A stretch of DNA of 32,862 bases, from assembly GCA_036652695.1 (NCBI GenBank), contig JAVVVJ010000027.1, positions 1 to 32,862 on the forward strand. The letters run 5' to 3'. The stretch comes from Limiplasma sp036652695. GTDB taxonomy: Bacteria; Bacillota; Clostridia; Christensenellales; Aristaeellaceae. The notes under the pieces are model-generated. The model ran no database searches. It was not told the origin of the DNA and saw only the letters and a list, made by a program, of their open reading frames with translations. This document shows, one piece after another, positions 23,018 through 30,336 of the stretch (positions are counted from its first letter, which is position 1; the number at the start of each line of letters is the position of its first letter). Made by a program: the position numbers and the translations under genes.

Positions 23018-23033
23018 AGGGAGGAAGAACGAA

Positions 23034-23900
23034 ATGAAGAAGAAGCTTTCGCTTGGTCTCATACTAGCAGCTATGGTGGGGCTGCTTGCGTCAACTGCCA
23101 TGGCAGAGGACATCGCCCTGAAAGGGTATCAGCTCACCACCTATCACGGAGTAAGCCTATATGATTTGATCCCAAATGAAAATCGCCTGGGAGATGGTAT
23201 CAAAAAGGTACAATCTGGTTATCTGCGCGGCGGTTATGAACGCGGGGATGATGTGATTGGCCCCATGCGAGAGAACAGTACGCTGGCCTTTTTTGATGAT
23301 CAGCTTGCGTTGCAATGGGAAATCAATGATGCCAAGCTGGAAGGCGGTTTGTTTACGACGGTGAAAGAAGGAAATAACAGCCTCTTTCTTGGTAGTGAAT
23401 ACGAAACTGAGCAAGCTTGGCTGCCTGCGATCCTCAAAATAAACAGTGTGGATGGGAAAATCCAATGGCTTTTTACAGGAAGCCCCACTGCTGTGATTTC
23501 CGATTTTGTTCCATTTGAGGAAGGTGTGATTACTGTTGGGTCTCAGCGAAAGGCCGAAGCAGGAGCAACTTTTGCTGTGATCGCACGCATCTCAAGTGAT
23601 GGGGATATCGTTTGGGAAACCAGCGTAGAGGCAGCCCGAAACCTGTTAGCGGTATATCCATATAAGGATGGAATCATCGCATTGGGGCAAAAGCAAGGCA
23701 GCGATGACGTTAACTGCTACTTGTTCAATGCAAAGGGCGACTTGCTCCATGAACAGCCCTTGCAAAGTTCGCCCCCTGTAACGCCTTCCATCACCATTGA
23801 AACAAATGACGCTGGAGAAATCGTTGCAATCCTACAGCAGCCACATACCAGCGAAAAAGACGCAATGGCAACAGTCGATTATTTTGTTTTCCCCAATTGA
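23034..23900 (+). CDS. Secreted protein, beta-propeller-like, unknown function
   Basis: A 288-residue exported protein. The signal peptide is MKKKLSLGLILAAMVGLLASTAMA with cleavage before E25. The mature part has repeated strand patterns of the type found in PQQ-like propellers: LAFFDDQLALQWEIN, ILKINSVDGKIQWLFTG, IARISSDGDIVWETSV and LFNAKGDLLHEQP. About four such blades are visible, fewer than a full 7-8 blade propeller. Near the C-terminus TPSITIETNDAGEIVAI (250-266) resembles the start of the RsgI-like extracellular domain encoded upstream. Codons are more AT-rich than in the genes to the left. No enzymatic motif was recognised. Confidence 0.65.
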   Translation: MKKKLSLGLILAAMVGLLASTAMAEDIALKGYQLTTYHGVSLYDLIPNENRLGDGIKKVQSGYLRGGYERGDDVIGPMRENSTLAFFDDQLALQWEINDAKLEGGLFTTVKEGNNSLFLGSEYETEQAWLPAILKINSVDGKIQWLFTGSPTAVISDFVPFEEGVITVGSQRKAEAGATFAVIARISSDGDIVWETSVEAARNLLAVYPYKDGIIALGQKQGSDDVNCYLFNAKGDLLHEQPLQSSPPVTPSITIETNDAGEIVAILQQPHTSEKDAMATVDYFVFPN

Positions 23901-24073
23901 ATGGGCAACAGCCATTCGTTTTCAGCTGCTTAAGCGCATAGCCACAGCTGCGTATAAACGCTGCGCCTATGACAACAACAGCTTGCGCTTATTGGCGTAT
24001 GGAACAAAACAATAGACCCGATGAGATGCTTTGCCCCTCGTAAACCGCCAAGCGAAAGCAAACCTGCCTTCGC

Positions 24074-24119
24074 TTGCATAGGCGCTCCGCTCCTGATATA
24101 ATGAAGGGGTGGAGCGCCT
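24074..24119 (+). promoter_or_regulatory. Promoter inside an inverted repeat, before the APH-family gene
   Basis: TTGCAT (24074-24079), 17 nt, and exact TATAAT (24097-24102) with an upstream TG form an extended -10 promoter. The -10 lies in the loop between AGGCGCTCC (24080-24088) and GGAGCGCCT (24111-24119), a perfect 9-bp inverted repeat. The remainder of 23901-24189 holds only short GCGC-rich repeats and no gene. Confidence 0.6.
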
Positions 24120-24189
24120 GTGTTCTGGAAGATCGTTCTGAATTTGACATGGGGCTTCTTTATATTTGGCGGAGGGAACTAAAATCGAT

Positions 24190-25161
24190 ATGTACAACAA
24201 AATACATCGCGATCATGAATATGTAAACCACCTGAAAGCTTTCATTTGCAAGAATTATTGCATCAATGCAATTGCTATTTCACCTGCAAAGCGTGGCTAT
24301 TATGGTGAAACCTGGCGGCTCGAAGCATTGAATCATACCTATTTTGTAAAAATAGATTATTTCCCCCGTCATCAAGCATTGTTTATGAACAGTTTATCCA
24401 TTGTTGACTATCTTTGTCATAACCATATCGATTTTATCGGCAGCATTCTTAAAACCTGTGATGGCAAGCTTTATTCCCTATATCATTCAGCGGTAGTAGG
24501 TGTATTTGAATGGCTTGATGGTGAAAACATTGAAACGGACGATACAAAAATCCCCGAATATCAAATGCTGTGCAAAATATATCCGTTGACGAAACCGGGC
24601 TTTGCTATTCCGACCCTAGCATTTTCGGATCGTATGGCTGTCCGTTTTTATGAAAACCTTGAAAGCGTAAGGAAAGCGCCTCAAACCGAGGCGCACGCTA
24701 CCATTCTGGCCTTAATGGAGCAGCAAAGGGAAAAGCTAGCCCATCGTGCCTTGCGTTTATCAGCCTTTGCCTCCATTTGTAAAGAGAATACAGATCATTT
24801 TTACTTTACGCATGGCGATGCAGGTGGAAATTTTTTTGTTGGGAATGGGCGGAATTATATCATCGATTGGGATGAGGTGATGTATGCGCCGCTTGAACGT
24901 GACGCATGGGTGATGTGTTGCCGCGACTGGGCAAGAGAATTATTCAATCATACGCTGATGGAAAACAATATCGCATATGAGTTACGTTCCGAACGTCTTG
25001 CGTTTTTCTGTTATCATATGTTTTTCCTCTATCTGAACGAATTCCTTGAGGATTTTATGGTGCACACTACAAGCGACCGCATAGAAGACTATTTAAGCGA
25101 TGGATGGATTGAAGAAAGAATCCAATTTGCTGACAATCTATCATCTTTTCATACGTGCTAG
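24190..25161 (+). CDS. Aminoglycoside phosphotransferase-family kinase
   Basis: A 323-residue protein kinase-like enzyme that would transfer phosphate from ATP to a small-molecule hydroxyl. The catalytic loop is FTHGDAGGNFFVG with D210 and N214. The metal site is YIIDWDEVMYAPLERDAW (D226 or D228). An N-terminal lobe (about 30-110) has VKIDYF as a likely ATP-lysine strand. The family includes antibiotic kinases, choline/ethanolamine kinases and many uncharacterised enzymes; I cannot assign a substrate or claim resistance. The start is the ATG at 24190 after GGAGGG (13-nt spacing). A TTG at 24166 would place that site inside the gene. The AT-rich codon use hints at recent acquisition. Confidence 0.78.
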   Translation: MYNKIHRDHEYVNHLKAFICKNYCINAIAISPAKRGYYGETWRLEALNHTYFVKIDYFPRHQALFMNSLSIVDYLCHNHIDFIGSILKTCDGKLYSLYHSAVVGVFEWLDGENIETDDTKIPEYQMLCKIYPLTKPGFAIPTLAFSDRMAVRFYENLESVRKAPQTEAHATILALMEQQREKLAHRALRLSAFASICKENTDHFYFTHGDAGGNFFVGNGRNYIIDWDEVMYAPLERDAWVMCCRDWARELFNHTLMENNIAYELRSERLAFFCYHMFFLYLNEFLEDFMVHTTSDRIEDYLSDGWIEERIQFADNLSSFHTC

Positions 25162-25226
25162 CGCATAACCAGCCGTGCGTGCTGATGCGGCGCAGCTGGC
25201 ATGGCGCGGGGCGCAACCAGCGCTTC

Positions 25227-26309
25227 TTATGCCACGCCTCCAGCAGCATTCGCACGCCGCTGCGCCTTCACGCAAAGCTCTGCAGCCTTGAAGCAATGCG
25301 CCTGCGTCATGGCGTTTTCGGTGCGGTGGATGCAATCCAAAATCAGCTGCCCAAAGAAGGGAAACCCCACCTGTCCCGCCACATGGAAATGCTGCTCGCC
25401 CTCCGCGTTCACCAGATATACATGATCCGCGCTGTTTTCACGTGCCACATCTACGTATTTGCGAAGCTCGATATATCCCTTCTCGCCCAAAATGAGCGTG
25501 CGCCCATCTCCCCATGTGCTCAAGCCATCGGGCGTAAACCAATCCACACGGAAGTAACCGGCAGCGCCGTTTTCGCCAACAAGCGTGCAATCCCCATAAT
25601 CCTCAAGCTCCGGATACTCCGCATGGGTGAAATTCGCCACCCGCGCGGAGCTGATGGTTGCGTCTTCGTTGCCCGTATAAAATAGAAATTGCTCAATTTG
25701 GTGACTGCCGATATCGCATAGGATACCGCCATACTTTTCATGCTCAAAAAACCAAGCTGGGCGGGCAGACGCATTCAGGCGATGCGGTCCCAAGCCGGTA
25801 ACGGAAAGAACGCGCCCGATTGCGCCGCGCTCAATCAGCTGGCCTGCGAATACGGCGCTTTCCACATGCAGGCGCTCGCTAAAGTAGCACATGTATTTCC
25901 GCTTTGTGCGGGCTACCGCCTGCTTTGCGGCCTCCAGCTGCGCAAGCGATACCAGCGGAGCTTTATCGGTAAAGTAATCCTTGCCCGCCTCCATGGCGCG
26001 TATTCCCAAGGGACAGCGCTCGCTTGTGACCGCCGCGCCAGCAATGAGCTGGGTGAGGGGGTCGGTCAGCACCTCTTGCTCGCTTGCGGCGGCTCTTGCC
26101 TGCGGAAAGGCCTTGCAAAACGCCGCCACCTTAACGGGATCGGGATCATACACATACCGCAAAGCAGCGCCCGCCTCCATAAGCCCGTTGCACATGCCGT
26201 AAATATGACCGTGATCAAGCGCAATCACTGAAAAAGCAAATTCGTTTTCCTTGACCACCGGGGCCGGTCGACCCTTGGGCGCGTAGTTCATGCCATCCGT
26301 GCGTTGCAT
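25227..26309 (-). CDS. Gfo/Idh/MocA-family oxidoreductase with atypical nucleotide site
   Basis: A 360-residue NAD(P)-dependent sugar or cyclitol dehydrogenase-like protein, third in its operon. The N-terminal Rossmann fold reads SVIALDHGHIYGM rather than GxGxxG. The usual catalytic EKP is DKAP (YFTDKAPLVSLAQ). The C-terminal domain has GGILCDIGSHQIEQFLFYTG, which retains the D-x-x-x-H catalytic pair. The start is taken at the ATG at 26309, 7 nt after GAGGAGG, rather than the ATG at 26315 that abuts it. It is 12 nt downstream of the second oxidoreductase gene. The substrate is unknown. Confidence 0.82.
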   Translation of the reverse strand: MQRTDGMNYAPKGRPAPVVKENEFAFSVIALDHGHIYGMCNGLMEAGAALRYVYDPDPVKVAAFCKAFPQARAAASEQEVLTDPLTQLIAGAAVTSERCPLGIRAMEAGKDYFTDKAPLVSLAQLEAAKQAVARTKRKYMCYFSERLHVESAVFAGQLIERGAIGRVLSVTGLGPHRLNASARPAWFFEHEKYGGILCDIGSHQIEQFLFYTGNEDATISSARVANFTHAEYPELEDYGDCTLVGENGAAGYFRVDWFTPDGLSTWGDGRTLILGEKGYIELRKYVDVARENSADHVYLVNAEGEQHFHVAGQVGFPFFGQLILDCIHRTENAMTQAHCFKAAELCVKAQRRANAAGGVA

Positions 26310-26321
26310 GGGCATTCCTCC

Positions 26322-27497
26322 TCATTCCTTTGTGGTTGCGCCGCCATAGCTGTGATCCGTGCTAAAGGTAAGATCCAGCCCTTGCTTGGCGCGCGAGGTC
26401 GCCCTGCGCTCGTTCAGCAGGCGCAGGAAAAGCTCCTCGTCAATGGGAAGCTCCACCGTTTTCTCCGTCCACGCGGACAGGTGCATCGCATTGGAAAGCG
26501 TCAACCCGCGAATGCCCTCCACGCCGTTTGCCACCAGCGGCTCGCCACGCAAAATATGCCCCGCAAACGCCTTGAGCACGCCTACATGCTGCTCGTTGAG
26601 GCCGTCGGTTTGAACCTCCTCCACCGTGCATGGCGGCTTTGCAAAGCAATCGGTGGAGGTCTTGCAGTATTCGCGTTCGTCCACCGGCAGCAGCCAGCGC
26701 GTGAGCTTATCATTTTCACAAACCAGCTTGCCCCGGGTGGTCGTGATCTCCAAGCGGTTTGTCCCCGGCAGATCCCCTGTGGTGGTTACAAATACCCCTG
26801 TCGCGCCATTTGCATATTCGAGGTACGCGGTCACATCATCCTCCACCTCAATATCGTGCCACTTGCCCTGATGGCAATGCGCCTGCACGCGCACGGGCAT
26901 GCCGCACAGCCATTGCAGCAAATCCAGCTGATGCGGGCATTGGTTCAGCAGCACGCCGCCCCCCTCGCCATTCCACGTGGCTCGCCACGCACCCGAATCA
27001 TAATACAGCTGCGAGCGGTACCAATCCGTAATGATCCAGTTTACGCGCTTCAGCTCACCCATGGCGCCGCTATCCAGCAGCTCCTTCACTTTACGGTATA
27101 CGCAGTTTGTGCGCTGGTTAAACATCAGGGCAAAGGTGCGCTGGCTATGGTTTGCCGCCTCATTCATGCGGCGCACCTCTTTGGTGTAAACGCCCGCGGG
27201 CTTTTCACACATCACGTGCAGACCCGCCGCCAGCGCCTCGCAAGTAAGCTCGACATGCTGATAATGTGGCACCGCAATCAGCACCGCATCGCACACGCCG
27301 CTATGAATCAGCTCCTTGCCTTCCTCCACGATTAGCGTGTCAGCAGGCATATTTGCCTTCGCCCAGTCGCGCCGCGCGCTTCTGCGATCTGCCACCGCTA
27401 CCAGTTTGATATCGGGAACCTTGCCCGCCAACAGATTTTTGCAATGCTCCGTGCCCATGTTGCCAATGCCAATCACGCCCAGCTGTATGCAGTTCAT
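26322..27497 (-). CDS. Gfo/Idh/MocA-family oxidoreductase (canonical)
   Basis: A 391-residue NAD(P)-dependent dehydrogenase-like protein. The Rossmann motif is GVIGIGNMGTEH (GxGxxG), the catalytic motif is MCEKPAGVY, and GGGVLLNQCPHQLDLLQWLCG carries the Gfo C-terminal signature. Family members oxidise myo-inositol, glucose or related sugars; the substrate here is unknown. The ATG at 27497 follows AGGAGG and overlaps the upstream isomerase stop by ATGA, so the two are translationally coupled. Confidence 0.9.
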   Translation of the reverse strand: MNCIQLGVIGIGNMGTEHCKNLLAGKVPDIKLVAVADRRSARRDWAKANMPADTLIVEEGKELIHSGVCDAVLIAVPHYQHVELTCEALAAGLHVMCEKPAGVYTKEVRRMNEAANHSQRTFALMFNQRTNCVYRKVKELLDSGAMGELKRVNWIITDWYRSQLYYDSGAWRATWNGEGGGVLLNQCPHQLDLLQWLCGMPVRVQAHCHQGKWHDIEVEDDVTAYLEYANGATGVFVTTTGDLPGTNRLEITTTRGKLVCENDKLTRWLLPVDEREYCKTSTDCFAKPPCTVEEVQTDGLNEQHVGVLKAFAGHILRGEPLVANGVEGIRGLTLSNAMHLSAWTEKTVELPIDEELFLRLLNERRATSRAKQGLDLTFSTDHSYGGATTKE

Positions 27498-28255
27498 CCT
27501 CGTACCTCCTGCAAATAAAGTAAGCTCTTGCGCAAGCACTCAAACGCGCTTTGCCCATAGCAATCGTCCTGCTCCACCAACGCGTATTCCGTAACGCCGT
27601 TATGGCACAGCTCCTGAAGAATGGCGGGAAAGTTCAAATTGCCCTGCCCCACGGCCGCCATTCTCGGTTCAAAGCCATGCACGGCCATATCCTTCAAATG
27701 CACGCATTGCAGCCTGTCGCGGTGCTTTTTCAGCCACGCGCATACATCCACGCCGCCCGCTTGCAGCCAGTAGGTATCGGCTGTTACACCCATCAGCTCG
27801 GTGGGCATTTGCTCCAAAAGCCGTTCCATCAAGGTCTGGCCATTGGCAAGGCGCTCAAACTCAAAATTATGTTGATGATACATGAACCGCATGCCCGCGT
27901 CGGCAATTTTTTGGGCGGGTGTGGTGAAATCCGCTGCAAACCGGTCGATCCATGCCTCGCTGCGATATTTCTCGCTCATTGCGCCCAAGCCGATGTAGCG
28001 GCAGCCAAGAATTTTATGCTCGGCAATCAGCGCCTCCGTATCCGCGATGATGCGCGCCTCGGGCGAGTGCGTCAGTACGATGCGTAGGTTCCGTTCATCG
28101 CAAAGCGCACGAAGCTTGAACGGTGTGATGCTGCCGATTCCGGAAATTTGCACATTGCGATAACCCATGTCCGCAATCGCCTTTAGGCTGTGCGCAATGT
28201 CTTTTTCCGTTTGCATGTACATGCGTAATGTGTAAGTCTGTACGCCATACTCCAT
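27494..28255 (-). CDS. Sugar phosphate isomerase/epimerase-like TIM-barrel protein
   Basis: A 253-residue protein of the xylose-isomerase-like (AP endonuclease 2) fold. The start MEYGVQTYTLR at 28255 follows GAGGG. Metal and catalytic positions are suggested by MYHQHNFEF, GVTADTYWLQAGG, CVHLKDM and YALVEQDD. Such enzymes isomerise or epimerise keto-sugars or inosose intermediates in the cytoplasm. It is the first gene of a three-gene operon with two Gfo/Idh/MocA oxidoreductases, a combination typical of sugar or inositol breakdown. No transporter for that sugar is in the same operon. Confidence 0.87.
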   Translation of the reverse strand: MEYGVQTYTLRMYMQTEKDIAHSLKAIADMGYRNVQISGIGSITPFKLRALCDERNLRIVLTHSPEARIIADTEALIAEHKILGCRYIGLGAMSEKYRSEAWIDRFAADFTTPAQKIADAGMRFMYHQHNFEFERLANGQTLMERLLEQMPTELMGVTADTYWLQAGGVDVCAWLKKHRDRLQCVHLKDMAVHGFEPRMAAVGQGNLNFPAILQELCHNGVTEYALVEQDDCYGQSAFECLRKSLLYLQEVRG

Positions 28256-28295
28256 ACCCAAGCCCTCTTTTCTGATAAAAAAGTATCGTTCTTTT

Positions 28296-28301
28296 AGTAT
28301 A
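28296..28301 (-). promoter_or_regulatory. -10 region of the isomerase-oxidoreductase operon
   Basis: On the minus strand TGCTATACT is an extended -10 (TATACT at 28301-28296) about 40 nt before the isomerase ATG. The -35 is poor. A GCACG-N6-CGTGC inverted repeat lies in the spacer and may bind a regulator. Confidence 0.5.
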
Positions 28302-28439
28302 GCACGCTTTCCCGTGCGAGAAAAGCAAACATTGTAATGAATTGCGGAAATCATACCGACTTTGCCGCCTGCTTGATGCGTGTGCTGTTTTGCCACGGCA
28401 GCTTCCCTTGCAAGAGGCAAATCATTTTCTTCAAATGCA

Positions 28440-28468
28440 TTGACACGTGTAAATCGCTGGGGTATAAT
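28440..28468 (+). promoter_or_regulatory. Exact consensus sigma-A promoter facing a convergent gene
   Basis: TTGACA (28440-28445), exactly 17 nt, TATAAT (28463-28468). No rightward protein gene begins in the next 600 nt. It therefore points to an untranslated RNA or antisense transcript. Confidence 0.8.
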
Positions 28469-28474
28469 GAATCA

Positions 28475-28588
28475 AACGGGACGGAACGGAGGGCAAGGAC
28501 GGCGCCGATCTATCCATACGGCGGAATGCAAGGAGCGTCCGCAGGGTTTTGGCTTAGGCGGCTTGCTCCTTTGCGGAGGCGAGTTTTT
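28475..28588 (+). ncRNA. Candidate small RNA
   Basis: Between the consensus promoter and a terminator there is a stretch of about 114 nt without a protein start and ribosome-binding site combination that looks real. A nested stem GGACG (28497-28501)/CGTCC (28536-28540) encloses CGCCG (28503-28507)/CGGCG (28519-28523). A terminator stem CTTGC-TCC/GGA-g-GCGAG (28562-28583) ends in T5 (28584-28588). The last 35 nt are antisense to the end of the YcxB-like gene. I could not match it to SRP RNA, 6S RNA or tmRNA. The ends are estimated. Confidence 0.45.
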
Positions 28589-29090
28589 CATCCAGCAGGG
28601 CGCGAAGCTGCGGATAGGTGCCAAGCGTCATATCCGTGCGCCGCAGCAGATATACTTGTCCATCCCGCATGAAGAAAAACAGGTAGTTTTCGGTTTCAAG
28701 AACCCGGTTGATGAAGGCGTAGGTATATTGCTGCTGCACGGCACTGTTTTGGATGCCCCAATCGTTTTCATGAAAGCGGTAGTGGTTGGTGACGGTGGTT
28801 CCCTTGCGATTGCTGGCCATCATCAGGCGCAGGGCAAAGCGATCCGCAAACAGGGCGACCACAAACAGCAGATTGCCCAGCAATAGTAGCAATAGCATCC
28901 AAGGAGAAATGAGCCCTTGCACGATCATCGTATACCCGGAGCCAACGATGGTGAGCGCCCCTGTAAGCATAAGGAAATATCGCGGCCAACGACGCAGCTT
29001 CGTCATCATCAAATGCACCAGTGCTTGATAGGCAGCTTGGTCGTAAACCGTGACCGCTTCTAAAACCCGTTCGCTGTTAGCTTGCTTCAT
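28554..29090 (-). CDS. YcxB-like membrane protein
   Basis: A 178-residue membrane protein with two helices (about 37-57 and 62-82) and a C-terminal soluble domain. NHYRFHENDWGIQNSAVQQQYTYAFINRVLETENYLFFFM (about 101-141) fits the YcxB-like domain pattern, whose function is unknown. The ATG at 29090 follows AAGGAG. The gene is divergent from the DUF1868 gene, and its 3' end overlaps the candidate small RNA. Confidence 0.72.
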   Translation of the reverse strand: MKQANSERVLEAVTVYDQAAYQALVHLMMTKLRRWPRYFLMLTGALTIVGSGYTMIVQGLISPWMLLLLLLGNLLFVVALFADRFALRLMMASNRKGTTVTNHYRFHENDWGIQNSAVQQQYTYAFINRVLETENYLFFFMRDGQVYLLRRTDMTLGTYPQLRALLDEKLASAKEQAA

Positions 29091-29172
29091 AAATCGAAAC
29101 TCCTTTTGTGTGATATAGCAAGGTATTAGACATGTGAGTAGAAAATCCTGTTGGTGAAATGGAGGAATCCCG

Positions 29173-29841
29173 ATGAACGATGGGAAACAGATTGGCGCGA
29201 AATTCAATGCCGATGGCACGCCAAGGAACTATCCGGGCAACACCATCCTTGCGGATGTAACGCCGGGGCAGCGCTCCTATGCGACGATGCTGTATCTGCG
29301 GCAGGCGCTGCTGAGCGCCGGTCTTGCGCCGCTGTTTATTCTGCTGCCGGAGGATAGCTTTCACATGACCGTCATTCGTGGCATGAACGATCAGGTGCGC
29401 ACGGAGGCGTTTTGGCCGCCCTCGCTTGCCAAGGACGCGCCGATGGAGCAGGTGGACGATGCTTTGGAAAAAGCGTTTCTTGCGGTGGCGGCTCCCGAGA
29501 AACTCACAATGCGATTTTCGCACGTGCAAATAAACGAAGAGGATTTTCGCGTCTGCCTTGAACCGGAGGATGAACAGCAGTGGCGCAAGCTGCGCGCGTA
29601 CCGCGATGCCATTGCCGATCACTTGGGGCTGCGCCTTGCCGGTCATGATGCGTACACCTTCCACATTACGCAGGCCTATACTTGGCATTTGCCCAGTCAA
29701 GCGCAAAGCGACGCGCTTTCGGCCTATGCGCACAGCATGAATCTTTACCTTGCGGCACAGCCCGCTTTTATGATTGGCACGCCCTATGCGGCGTTTTACC
29801 GCGACATGGTACAATTTTATCCGCATCGTATTCAACGGTAG
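29173..29841 (+). CDS. DUF1868-type 2H phosphoesterase-like protein
   Basis: A 222-residue cytoplasmic protein. Two HxT motifs mark the 2H phosphoesterase superfamily: H64-M-T66 in SFHMTVIRG and H164-I-T166 in YTFHITQAYTW. The N-terminal GAKFNADGTPRNYPGNTILADV matches the DUF1868 pattern. 2H enzymes cleave or ligate 2',3'-cyclic phosphates or cyclic nucleotide derivatives. The substrate is not known for this subgroup. The ATG follows GGAGGAA. It lies 17 nt before tctB on the same strand, so it may be co-transcribed with the transporter. Confidence 0.78.
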   Translation: MNDGKQIGAKFNADGTPRNYPGNTILADVTPGQRSYATMLYLRQALLSAGLAPLFILLPEDSFHMTVIRGMNDQVRTEAFWPPSLAKDAPMEQVDDALEKAFLAVAAPEKLTMRFSHVQINEEDFRVCLEPEDEQQWRKLRAYRDAIADHLGLRLAGHDAYTFHITQAYTWHLPSQAQSDALSAYAHSMNLYLAAQPAFMIGTPYAAFYRDMVQFYPHRIQR

Positions 29842-29858
29842 CGATAGAGGAGGGTTTT

Positions 29859-30323
29859 ATGAAAAGCTTGAAGCTTACGGGCGAAAAACTGGTCAATTTA
29901 TTTCTGCTATGCATTAGCGCGTTCTATCTTTTCTATTCGTTGTCCCACTATCGTTTGGGGAGTGTTGCCAATCCGAAAGCGGGGTTTATGCCCATGCTGA
30001 TTGGCGCGGCGGCAACGCTGGTCTCAGCCATTTTGACGACGCAGGCCTTTATGGGAAAGGGCGATGCAAAGAACGTGAAGCTGGAGATTGATTGGAAACG
30101 CTTTGCAGGCATCGTTGCGGCGTCTCTCCTTTACGCGGCTTCGCTCAATTGGATTGGGTATTTGATTGGCACGTTCCTTTTCTTGCTGGTGATTCTCAAA
30201 TTGGCGAAGGTAAAGGGCTGGATTCAGCCGCTGCTGATTGCGGTCATCACCGCGGTCGCGTTCTACTTGGTGTTTAAAGTGGCTCTTGGCGTGAAGCTGC
30301 CTACGGGCTTCCTGCCATGGTAA
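29859..30323 (+). CDS. tctB: Tripartite tricarboxylate transporter small membrane subunit TctB
   Basis: A 154-residue membrane protein with about four to five helices (for example about 10-30, 45-65, 82-100, 105-122 and 125-145). The family pattern GSVANPKAGFMPMLIGAAATLVSA is present. TctB is the small subunit of TTT secondary transporters. The ATG at 29859 has GAGGAGGG. tctA begins 13 nt after its stop. Confidence 0.88.
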   Translation: MKSLKLTGEKLVNLFLLCISAFYLFYSLSHYRLGSVANPKAGFMPMLIGAAATLVSAILTTQAFMGKGDAKNVKLEIDWKRFAGIVAASLLYAASLNWIGYLIGTFLFLLVILKLAKVKGWIQPLLIAVITAVAFYLVFKVALGVKLPTGFLPW

Positions 30324-30336
30324 GGGGGAGAACGAT

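Noticed and set aside
26304..27335. Long open frame opposite the canonical Gfo/Idh/MocA gene
   Set aside because: It is a shadow of a conserved coding frame; no motif and no proper start site.
28475..28588. SRP RNA or 6S RNA identity for the candidate small RNA
   Set aside because: The conserved SRP tetraloop region and the 6S central bubble are not visible.
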